Source: Pythium myriotylum (taxonomy: Eukaryota > Oomycota > Peronosporomycetes > Pythiales > Pythiaceae). From it: 64,000 nt of DNA. Both the position numbers and the translations under genes were made by a program. The stretch covers positions 744,001-808,000 of the forward strand of contig JALJCQ010000033.1 of NCBI GenBank assembly GCA_023091665.1. Reading direction: 5' to 3'. Positions 55,896-64,000 of this stretch are shown in pieces. The stretch's first letter is position 1, and each line of letters begins with the position of its first letter. The notes beneath the pieces are model-generated. The model saw only the letters and a list, made by a program, of their open reading frames with translations. It was not told the origin of the DNA and made no database searches.

Positions 55896-58800
55896 CTCCC
55901 CCTCGACTCGACTGCGTCGTGGACACCAAGCTTGGTGCGGAGCACGTCGAACTGGACAGTGGGGATCGGCTTGGTCATGATGTCGGCAAGCATGTCTTGG
56001 GTCGGGCAGTACTGGAGACACACTTGACCGTCCTCGACCTTCTCACGAACGAAGTGGTAGCGAATGTTGATGTGCTTGGTGCGCTTGTGGAACTCGGGGT
56101 TCTTGGCCAACGCGATCGCACCTTGGTTGTCTTCGTACACCGTGAGCGCTTGGTCGCTTGCAACTTCGCCGAGTTCGCACAGGAACGCCTTGAGCCACAC
56201 GGCTTCTTGGATTGCTTCCGATAGAGCCATGTACTCTGCTTCGGTCGAGGAGAGGGCGACAGTTCGCTGCTTCTTGCTGCGCCAGCTGATGCATCCGCCG
56301 TTGAGCATGAACACGTAGCCGCTGGTGCTTCGACGAGACTCGATGTCGCCAGCCCAGTCGGCGTCGGAGTAGCCGACCAGTCTTCCGTCATGCGATGCCG
56401 AGAACTGCAGGCCGTACGTCGGAGTCGCTTGCAGATACCGGAGCACACGCTTGAGAGCTTGCCAGTGTGTTGGACACGGGTCCGCGGCGAACTGGCTGAG
56501 TGTGCCGACTGCCGCTGCGAGGTCTGGTCGAGTGCCGACCATGAGGTACATGAGTGCGCCGACTGCACTTCGGTACGGCACGTTCTTCATGGTGTCTTCG
56601 TGCTTGCAACCACCTTCACACATGGCCTTGGTCAGCTTGAGTCCGGGGTCTTGAGGGGTCCTCACTGGTTTGCAGTCTTGCATGCCGAACTTGGTCAGGA
56701 TCGACTGCAGGAACTTGGTCTGCCGCATGGTCACGTCGCCTGACTTGGGGTCTTGGTCAACTTCCATGCCGAGGCAGTACTTGAGTTCGCCGAGGTCGGA
56801 CATCTCGAAGCGTTCGCTGAGTGCACGCTTGGTCGCCGTGAGCAACTCGAGGCTGTTGCAGGCGAGGATGAGGTCGTCGACGTAGATCACCACGAAGATC
56901 ATCGCTGAGCCGCTCCGCTTGACGTACACGCAGTGGTCCATCTCGCACTTGGTGAAGCCGACCTTGCGCATGAAGGCGTCGATGGTCTGGTTCCACATGC
57001 GTGGCGACTGCTTGAGACCGTAGAGCGAGCGCTTGAGCTTGCACACGTAGTCGGGGTGGCGCTGGTCGACGAAGCCTTCGGGCTGCTTCATGTAGATTTC
57101 TTCGTCGAGGTTGCCGTTCAGGAACGCCGTCTTGACATCCATCTGATGGATCATGAGCTTGTGTCGAGCGGCGATGCTGAGGATGGTGCGGATCGACGTG
57201 AACTTGGCGACGGGTGCGAACGTCTCTTCGAAGTCGATGCCGTACTTCTGCAGGAACCCCTTGGCAACGAGTCGAGCCTTGTACCGTTCGACGAGTCCTT
57301 CGGCGGTTTCCTTGACCTTGAACACCCACTTGCTGGTGATGGCCTTGCGTCCGGCTGGCAAAGGGACTAGGTCCCATGTCTCGTTCTTCTTGAGCGACTC
57401 AAGCTCGGAGTCGCAGGCTTCCTTCCAGTTGCTGGCGTCGTCGGATTCCATCGCCGACTTGAACGATGTCGGCAACTCTCCCCCTGAATTCACGACGAGA
57501 GCAAACTCTTCGTAATCTTGGTCTTCTCCCCCTTGTTCTTGCACGTCTTCGCCTCCTTCGTCTTCATCTTCTACGCCTTCCTCTTCGATCGACGTGAGCA
57601 GTGCAGACAGATCTTCGAGCGATGTCCTTGAACCTTGCGTGGGTGGTGGAGTCGCGCCACTTGTGCGTCCAACACGTCCGTAGCGCTTCTCAACTGGCGG
57701 TCCAGCCAGGTTCTCGAGCGAGTGCGTGCGAGAGTGGCGCTTGGACCCTGGTGCGTAGTCGACATTCGGCTGCTGGGCCGATGCTGGTGCTGCTGGACGC
57801 TGCGACCGCTGGCCCTGTTGCCACTCCGGTCGCTCGTAGCTGCGCTGACTTGGTGCTGGTGAGGCTGGCTGCTCACCCATGTCTTCATCATCATCATCTT
57901 GGTTGTCGGTTGCTTCATCTTGATCCTCATCATCTTCATCGTCGCGGAACTCGACGGACTTGCTCCAGGGTTCTTCGCGCTTGCCGTCGTCGAACGTGTC
58001 TTCCATGAACTGCGCGTCTCGACTGATGACGATCCGGCCGGTTGCGATTTCTTCAAACCGATACGCCTTCTCGTGGTCCGAGTAGCCGAGGAACCGACAC
58101 AAGATGGCTCGGGCGTCGAACTTCGACCGCTTCTCCTTGGGCACGTGGACGTACGCATGGCAGCCGAACACCTTGAAGTTGGCGAGCAAGGGCTTCTTCC
58201 CGTACCATTCTTCGTACGGCGACTTGTACAAGTCTTGAGCGCGGGTCGGAAGTCGGTTGCGAACTTCGACTGCAGTCATGACGGCTTCGCCCCAGTACTC
58301 GTCGGACAAGTTGGCATGGTGGAGCTTGCAACGACCACACTCACCGATGGTTCGGTTCATGCGCTCCGCCACACCGTTCAACTGAGGCGTGTATGGCGGC
58401 GTGACGTCGTGCTCGATGCCACGCTTGCGGCAGAACTTGGCAAGTTTGGCCGACTGGTACTCGCCGCCGCCGTCGGTTCGAAGCACCTTGACTCGACGAC
58501 CGGTTTGGTTCTCGGCCCAGTTGACGAACTCGACGAACTTGTCGTAGACTTCGTCCTTGGACCGCATCAGGTACAACTTGCACAGTCGAGACTTGTCGTC
58601 GGTGAAGGTGGCAAAGTACTTCATGCCGCCGAAAGTCGGAGTCTTCATGGGGCCGGCCACATCGCTGTACACGACGTCAAGCAGATTCGCAGACCGCTTG
58701 GTCGTGCCTGACTGGAACTTGACGCGAGTCAGCTTGCCGAGTGCACAGCCTTCACAGACCTCCCACTCTTGCACAGACCCAATGTCGAGTCCGTCGGCGA

Positions 58801-60172
58801 GGTCCTTCTTGACGATGGCTTCGAGTCCGCTGAAGCCGATGTGACCGAGTCGGAGGTGCCACAGGTACGACTTGGACATGGCGCGACCTCGTCTTGTACT
58901 GGCGGCGTGGGCTGCTTCAATCGACACTGGAGACATGTTGAGCTTGAACAGACCCTTGCCGATACGAGTGCCGATGGTCCGCTTGGCGCCCTTGAGAACG
59001 ACGAAGCAACCGTCCTTGTCGAACGTCACGGGAGCAACGTCCTCCGTGAATCTTCCGACCGAGAACAGGTTGCGGCTGAGCTTGGGGATATGCCACACGT
59101 TGGTGAGCAAACCCTTCTTGACACCGCTTGGAGTCTTCATCGACATGAGAATGTCTCCCACGCCAACCGCTTGGACCGTGCCATCATCGGCCAGATGCAC
59201 GTCGACTGGGTCGATCTTCCTGTAGTTCATCATGAACTGCTTGGTTCGCGACATGTGCTGAGTCGCACCCGAGTCGACCAACCACGCCGTGGATTGACTC
59301 GACTTGCCTTGGGTCTTCCCGACCGAGAACAGGTACTCGCCGGGGTCTTCATCTCGCGCAAGGTTCGCTCGCTGGAACCGTTGCCGAGGGTTGCCGTTTC
59401 CGTTGCCGTTGCCGTTGCCGCCGGAGTTGCCGTTGCCGTTGCCGTTGCCGTTGTCCTTGACACGCGAGTGGCACTCCGCGGCCCAATGACCGATCTTGCC
59501 GCAGTAGTTGCACGTGCCAGTCTTCTTGACTGCACGGCCCTTGGGCTTCGCGTCACTTGTCATGAACGCTTGGCCAAGCGTGGCTCCGTCGCCACCTTGC
59601 TCCTTGCGCTTCATGTCTTCATGGAGCAGCCGAGACGTCACGAGTTCCCACGTGAGCGCGTCGACACGCGACTCCAACGCCGTGATGAGGAACTGGTACG
59701 ACTCGCTGAGACTGCCGAGAAGCGTGATCACCAAGTCGTCTTCGCTGACCGGAGCGCCGACTGCGTCGAGTTGCTCGGCCAGGGTCTTGAGCTTGTTGAT
59801 GTGCGTGAGCACATCGTCACCTTCTTCCATCATGGTCGTGAAGAAACGACGACGAAGAAAGAGCTTGTTGGCAAGGCTCTTCTTCTCGAAGTGTTCTTCC
59901 AGTCTTGACCATGCATCTTGCGCACCACTCGCCGACCGAACCAGCGGGAGCTGCGAGTCTTCCATCGCGAGACAGATCATCGCGAGCGCCTTGCGAGACT
60001 TCTTCTTGAAGAGGGCTCGGTCCGCGTCGGTCTGGCACTGCTCGAGTTTGACCTCTCCACAGACAACTTCCCAGACGTCGCGTTCTTCGAGCACCATCTG
60101 CATCTTGAACTTCCATGTGTGGAAGTTGGTTCCGTCGAACTTGTTGATGCGAGCTGGGGTGGTCGAATCCAT
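55850..60172 (-). CDS. gag-pol: Copia Gag-Pol polyprotein of element C, intact
   Basis: 1,440 residues from the GCCATGG start. The upstream ATG used as an alternative start in the other copies is GTG here (60229-60227), so 60172 is the only plausible start. CCHC knuckle 221-234; one GN block; DSGAT 300-304; HHCC site; integrase D504, D567, E603; acidic linker of the long type (with an extra [15 protein letters not shown] stretch); RT D1012 and YVDD 1097-1100; RNase H D1270, E1311, D1348. All catalytic residues of the four enzymes are present. Compared with B it is 12 residues shorter in the GN tract and longer in the linker. The stop lies in the 3' LTR. It is the best candidate source of the array units, which match its 3' end. 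Confidence 0.95.
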   Translation of the reverse strand: MDSTTPARINKFDGTNFHTWKFKMQMVLEERDVWEVVCGEVKLEQCQTDADRALFKKKSRKALAMICLAMEDSQLPLVRSASGAQDAWSRLEEHFEKKSLANKLFLRRRFFTTMMEEGDDVLTHINKLKTLAEQLDAVGAPVSEDDLVITLLGSLSESYQFLITALESRVDALTWELVTSRLLHEDMKRKEQGGDGATLGQAFMTSDAKPKGRAVKKTGTCNYCGKIGHWAAECHSRVKDNGNGNGNGNSGGNGNGNGNGNPRQRFQRANLARDEDPGEYLFSVGKTQGKSSQSTAWLVDSGATQHMSRTKQFMMNYRKIDPVDVHLADDGTVQAVGVGDILMSMKTPSGVKKGLLTNVWHIPKLSRNLFSVGRFTEDVAPVTFDKDGCFVVLKGAKRTIGTRIGKGLFKLNMSPVSIEAAHAASTRRGRAMSKSYLWHLRLGHIGFSGLEAIVKKDLADGLDIGSVQEWEVCEGCALGKLTRVKFQSGTTKRSANLLDVVYSDVAGPMKTPTFGGMKYFATFTDDKSRLCKLYLMRSKDEVYDKFVEFVNWAENQTGRRVKVLRTDGGGEYQSAKLAKFCRKRGIEHDVTPPYTPQLNGVAERMNRTIGECGRCKLHHANLSDEYWGEAVMTAVEVRNRLPTRAQDLYKSPYEEWYGKKPLLANFKVFGCHAYVHVPKEKRSKFDARAILCRFLGYSDHEKAYRFEEIATGRIVISRDAQFMEDTFDDGKREEPWSKSVEFRDDEDDEDQDEATDNQDDDDEDMGEQPASPAPSQRSYERPEWQQGQRSQRPAAPASAQQPNVDYAPGSKRHSRTHSLENLAGPPVEKRYGRVGRTSGATPPPTQGSRTSLEDLSALLTSIEEEGVEDEDEGGEDVQEQGGEDQDYEEFALVVNSGGELPTSFKSAMESDDASNWKEACDSELESLKKNETWDLVPLPAGRKAITSKWVFKVKETAEGLVERYKARLVAKGFLQKYGIDFEETFAPVAKFTSIRTILSIAARHKLMIHQMDVKTAFLNGNLDEEIYMKQPEGFVDQRHPDYVCKLKRSLYGLKQSPRMWNQTIDAFMRKVGFTKCEMDHCVYVKRSGSAMIFVVIYVDDLILACNSLELLTATKRALSERFEMSDLGELKYCLGMEVDQDPKSGDVTMRQTKFLQSILTKFGMQDCKPVRTPQDPGLKLTKAMCEGGCKHEDTMKNVPYRSAVGALMYLMVGTRPDLAAAVGTLSQFAADPCPTHWQALKRVLRYLQATPTYGLQFSASHDGRLVGYSDADWAGDIESRRSTSGYVFMLNGGCISWRSKKQRTVALSSTEAEYMALSEAIQEAVWLKAFLCELGEVASDQALTVYEDNQGAIALAKNPEFHKRTKHINIRYHFVREKVEDGQVCLQYCPTQDMLADIMTKPIPTVQFDVLRTKLGVHDAVESRGSVEDDAPRTQRHHSS
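55896..55904 (-). other. Polypurine tract of element C
   Basis: GAGGGGGAG on the minus strand, next to the 3' LTR. The same tract is kept in every array unit. Confidence 0.8.
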
Positions 60173-60221
60173 GGCGAAGGCTGGGGAGGCGAAGTCGGTG
60201 GAGGCAGAGTCGGCTGGGCTT

Positions 60222-60233
60222 GGGCTCACAACC
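60222..60233 (-). other. Primer-binding site of element C, mutated
   Basis: Reads GGTTGTGAGCCC instead of GGTTATGAGCCC. One base change both removes the upstream gag ATG and weakens the match to the initiator tRNA anticodon. Confidence 0.6.
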
Positions 60234-60590
60234 TGTTGGAAGGTCGCTTGGTTGGTGGGATGCAAAATGCAGAGTAAATTGATCGGGACTTAGTTCGCTA
60301 CTGCTACCTCTAAGCCGTCTGTGTGTGTCCTACGCTACCATAATCAAATGTATGCTACCTATCGTAAACATATGCAAACATAAACTGACTTCGTGGATAC
60401 TTCAACGAAGTCGATGGGTGGCACTGGATTCAAACCAGAACCAGACGGAGAATCTTCCACATGTCGAATCTTCCACGGAGAATCTTCCACATGTCGAATC
60501 TTCCACGGAGAATCTTCTGCAGGAGAATCTTCTACAGCCGAGCTTCAACTGGAATGATGACGCTGGGTTCGAGGCGCATCATCTTCAACA
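60234..60590 (-). repeat. LTR (5' LTR of element C, also 3' LTR of L5)
   Basis: 357 bp, flanked on the right by the polypurine tract and pol end of L5. It has the TTTACTCTGC variant also found in the 5' LTRs of A and B. Confidence 0.93.
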
Positions 60591-62920
60591 CTCCCCCTCG
60601 ACTCGACTGCGTCTTGGACACCAAGCTTGGTGCGGAGCACGTCGAACTGGACAGTGGGGATCGGCTTGGTCATGATGTCGGCAAGCATGTCTTGGGTCGG
60701 GCAGTACTGGAGACACACTTGACCGTCCTCGACCTTCTCACGAACGAAGTGGTAGCGAATGTTGATGTGCTTGGTGCGCTTGTGGAACTCGGGGTTCTTG
60801 GCCAACGCGATCGCACCTTGGTTGTCTTCGTACACCGTGAGCGCTTGGTCGCTTGCAACTTCGCCGAGTTCGCACAGGAACGCCTTGAGCCACACGGCTT
60901 CTTGGATTGCTTCCGATAGAGCCATGTACTCTGCTTCGGTCGAGGAGAGGGCGACAGTTCGCTGCTTCTTGCTGCGCCAGCTGATGCATCCGCCGTTGAG
61001 CATGAACACGTAGCCGCTGGTGCTTCGACGAGACTCGATGTCGCCAGCCCAGTCGGCGTCGGAGTAGCCGACCAGTCTTCCGTCATGCGATGCCGAGAAC
61101 TGCAGGCCGTACGTCGGAGTCGCTTGCAGATACCGGAGCACACGCTTGAGAGCTTGCCAGTGTGTTGGACACGGGTCCGCGGCGAACTGGCTGAGTGTGC
61201 CGACTGCCGCTGCGAGGTCTGGTCGAGTGCCGACCATGAGGTACATCAGTGCGCCGACTGCACTTCGGTACGACACGTTCTTCATGGTGTCTTCGTGCTT
61301 ACAACCACCTTCGCACATGGCCTTGGTCAGCTTGAGTCCGGGGTCTTGAGGAGTCCTCACTGGTTTGCAGTCTTGCATGCCGAACTTGGTCAGGATCGAC
61401 TGCAGGAACTTGGTCTGCCGCATGGTCACGTCGCCTGACTTGGGGTCTTGGTCAACTTCCATGCCGAGGCAGTACTTGAGTTCGCCGAGGTCGGACATCT
61501 CGAAGCGTCCACTGAGTGCGCGCGCTTGGTGACAGTGAGCAACTCGATGCTGTTGCAGGGTCGTCGACGTAGATCACGACGAAGACCATCGCCGAGCCGC
61601 TCCGCTTGACGTACACGCAGTGGTCCATCTCGCACTTGGTAAAGCCGACCTTGCGCATGAAGGCGTCGATGGTCTGGCTCCACGTGCGAGGCGACTGCTT
61701 GAGACCGTCGAGCGAGCGCTTGAGCTTGCACACGTAGTCGGGGTGATGCTGGTCGACGAAGTCTTCGGGCTGCTTCATGCAGATTTCTTCGTCGTGGTTG
61801 CCGTTCAGGAACGCCGTCTTGACACCCATCTGATGGATCATGAGCTTGTGTCGAGCGGCGATGCTGAGGATGGTCCGAATCGACGTGAACTTGGCCACGG
61901 GCACGGGGGCGAGCGTTTCTTCGAAGTCGATGCCGTACTTCTGCAGGAACCCCTTGGCAACGAGTCGAGCCTTGTACCGTTCGACGAGTCCTTCGGCGGT
62001 TTCCTTGACCTTGAACACCCACTTGCTGGTGATGGCCTTGCGTCCGGCTGGCAAAGGGACTAGGTCCCATGTCTCGTTCTTCTTGAGCGACTCAAGCTCG
62101 GAGTCGCAGGCTTCCTTCCAGTTGCTGGCGTCGTCGGATTCCATCGCCGACTTGAACGATGTCGGCAACTCTCCCCCTGAATTCACGACGAGAGCAAACT
62201 CTTCGTAATCTTGGTCTTCTCCCCCTTGTTCTTGCACGTCTTCGCCTCCTTCGTCTTCATCTTCTACGCCTTCCTCTTCGATCCACGTGAGCAGTGCAGA
62301 CAGATCTTCGAGCGATGTCCTTGAACCTTGCGTGGGTGGTGGGGTCGCACCACTTGTGCGACCAACCCGTCCGTAGCGCTTCTCAACTGGCGGTTCAGCC
62401 AGGTTCTCGAGCGAGTGCGTGCGAGAGTGGCGCTTGGACCCTGGTGCGTAGTCGGCATTCGGCTGCTGGGCCGATGCTGGTGCTGCTGGACGCTGCGACC
62501 GCTGGCCCTGTTGCCACTCCGGTCGCTCGTAGCTGCGCTGACTTGGTGCTGGTGAGGCTGGCTGCTCACCCATGTCTTCATCATCATCATCTTCATCATC
62601 ATCTTCATCATCTTCATCATCGTCGCGGAACTCGACGGACTTGCTCCAGGGTTCTTCGCGCTTGCCGTCGTCGAACGTGTCTTCCATGAACTGCGCGTCT
62701 CGACTGATGACGATCCGGCCGGTTGCGAACTCTTCAAACCGATACGCCTTCTCGTGATCCGAGTAGCCGAGGAACCGACACAAGATGGCTCGAGCGTCGA
62801 ATTTCGACCGCTTCTCCTTGGGCACGTGGACGTACGCATGGCAGCCGAACACCTTGAAGTTGACGAGCAAGGGCTTCTTCCCGTACCATTCTTCGTACGG
62901 CGACTTGTACAAGTCTTGAG
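60545..62920 (-). pseudogene. Pol fragment L5: integrase C-terminus to RNase H, frameshifted in RT
   Basis: A 2.33 kb minus-strand 5'-truncated pol piece: LYKSPYEEW, acidic tract with an altered [13 protein letters not shown] pattern, RT to IYVDD, RNase H to the stop in the LTR. Between about 61500 and 61570 the sequence departs from all other copies (substitutions plus loss of about ten bases), and the frame shifts just after YVDD ([10 protein letters not shown]). Upstream substitutions such as [11 protein letters not shown] replace the first RT catalytic Asp by Gly. It has the LDGLKQ and APVPVAKF variants. It is the most decayed of the long pieces. The right edge is the TTGAG/LTR junction. 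Confidence 0.88.
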
Positions 62921-63279
62921 TGTTGGAAGGTCGCTTGGTTGGTGGGATGCAAAATGCAAAGTGAATTGATCGGGACTTAGTTCGCTGCTGCTACCTCTAA
63001 GCCGTCTGTGTGTGTCCTACGCTACCATAATCAAATGTATGTCCTACCTATCGTAAACATATGCAAACATAAACTGACTTCGTGGATACTTCAACGAAGT
63101 CGATGGGTGGCACTGGATTCAAACCAGAACCAGACGGAGAATCTTCCACATGTCGAATCTTCCACGGAGAATCTTCCACATGTCGAATCTTCCACGGAGA
63201 ATCTTCTGCAGGAGAATCTTCTACAGCCGAGCTTCAACTGGAATGATGACGCTGGGTTCGAGGCGCATCATCTTCAACA
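62921..63279 (-). repeat. LTR between L5 and L6
   Basis: 359 bp; TTGAG on the left and pol end on the right. Confidence 0.92.
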
Positions 63280-64000
63280 CTCCCCCTCGACTCGACTGCG
63301 TCTTGGACACCAAGCTTGGTGCGGAGCACGTCGAACTGGACAGTGGGGATCGGCTTGGTCATGATGTCGGCAAGCATGTCTTGGGTCGGGCAGTACTGGA
63401 GACACACTTGACCGTCCTCGACCTTCTCACGAACGAAGTGGTAGCGAATGTTGATGTGCTTGGTGCGCTTGTGGAACTCGGGGTTCTTGGCCAACGCGAT
63501 CGCACCTTGGTTGTCTTCGTACACCGTGAGCGCTTGGTCGCTTGCAACTTCGCCGAGTTCGCACAGGAACGCCTTGAGCCACACGGCTTCTTGGATTGCT
63601 TCCGATAGAGCCATGTACTCTGCTTCGGTCGAGGAGAGGGCGACAGTTCGCTGCTTCTTGCTGCGCCAGCTGATGCATCCGCCGTTGAGCATGAACACGT
63701 AGCCGCTGGTGCTTCGACGAGACTCGATGTCGCCAGCCCAGTCGGCGTCGGAGTAGCCAACCAGTCTTCCGTCATGCGATGCCGAGAACTGCAGGCCGTA
63801 CGTCGGAGTCGCTTGCAGATACCGGAGCACACGCTTGAGAGCTTGCCAGTGTGTTGGACACGGGTCCGCGGCGAACTGGCTGAGTGTGCCGACTGCCGCT
63901 GCGAGGTCTGGTCGAGTGCCGACCATGAGGTACATCAGTGCGCCGACTGCACTTCGGTACGACACGTTCTTCATGGTGTCTTCGTGCTTACAACCACCTT
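63234..64000 (-). pseudogene. Pol fragment L6: RNase H end, running off the window
   Basis: At least 246 codons of minus code, from [15 protein letters not shown] through complete RNase H ([21 protein letters not shown]) to the stop in the LTR. It continues past the right edge, so it could be another long piece or a complete element. It shows the VSYRSAV variant of L1 and L5. Confidence 0.85.

Larger units (their letters stand above)
55525..60590 (-). mobile_element. Copia element C, full-length with intact frame
   Basis: 5,066 bp on the minus strand: 5' LTR (60234-60590), altered primer-binding site, uninterrupted gag-pol, polypurine tract and 3' LTR (55525-55895). Both outer edges are element sequence: pol end of L5 on the right and the array on the left. 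It therefore shares its LTRs with neighbours and has no target-site duplication. LTR lengths differ (357 and 371 bp). Its pol end carries the GVHDAVES variant found in about half of the array units. Confidence 0.93.

Noticed and set aside
1..64000. Unknown non-transposon system (defence, biosynthetic or toxin cluster)
   Set aside because: Every stretch could be assigned to the LTR or to a part of the copia gag-pol gene; I found no unassigned segment longer than a few tens of bases.

Overview
The whole 64 kb window is built from one family of Ty1/copia (Pseudoviridae-type) LTR retrotransposon and rearranged pieces of it. I see no host gene, tRNA, rRNA, CRISPR array or prokaryotic feature. The genome is eukaryotic. 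The GC-rich third codon positions, an initiator-plus-flanking (Inr/FPR-like) motif at the end of each LTR, and the resemblance of the polyprotein to copia-like elements I associate with Phytophthora-type genomes suggest an oomycete. That assignment is an inference. In Phytophthora sojae, centromeres are known to be large clusters of a copia-like transposon (CoLT), and a window holding only one copia family fits such a region.

The family: the LTR is about 327-371 bp (TGTTG...CAACA). It is followed by a primer-binding site that matches the anticodon arm of initiator tRNA-Met, a single gag-pol reading frame of about 1,440 codons (Gag, CCHC knuckle, DSGAT protease, HHCC/DD35E integrase, YVDD reverse transcriptase, RNase H), and a GAGGGGGAG polypurine tract. 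The stop codon lies inside the 3' LTR. I count 51 LTRs (50 complete, 44 on the minus strand) but only five gag genes.

Layout. 1-16.3 kb is a mosaic of plus and minus fragments: a gag fragment at the left edge (1-792), a plus pol/LTR fragment (793-2620), a 3'-truncated minus element (2621-6832), a frameshifted plus fragment (6833-8476), inverted RT/integrase chimeras (8477-9184 and 13657-14530), and a plus element with an in-frame loss of the RT core (9336-13656). 16.3-29.8 kb holds minus 5'-truncated pol pieces that share LTRs, interrupted by a plus element with an intact frame (17138-22197). 29,787-55,524 is a head-to-tail tandem array of 34 units of 734-778 bp, each one LTR plus the last 407 bp of pol: a satellite made from a retrotransposon. 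55,525-60,590 is a minus element with an intact frame whose 3' LTR is continuous with the array. 60,591-64,000 holds two more minus pol pieces sharing LTRs.

How it fits together: nested same-orientation insertions left LTR-pol-LTR intervals, and unequal crossing-over or gene conversion between direct LTRs appears to have multiplied them into a short unit (LTR + 407 bp) and a long unit (LTR + about 2.3 kb). Several original insertion junctions (CAGTC, CTTGT, CTGCA, TTGAG) recur at separate places, so the region has been repeatedly duplicated, inverted and recombined. The two elements with full reading frames could supply enzymes, but none of the near-complete elements keeps matched LTRs or a target-site duplication.
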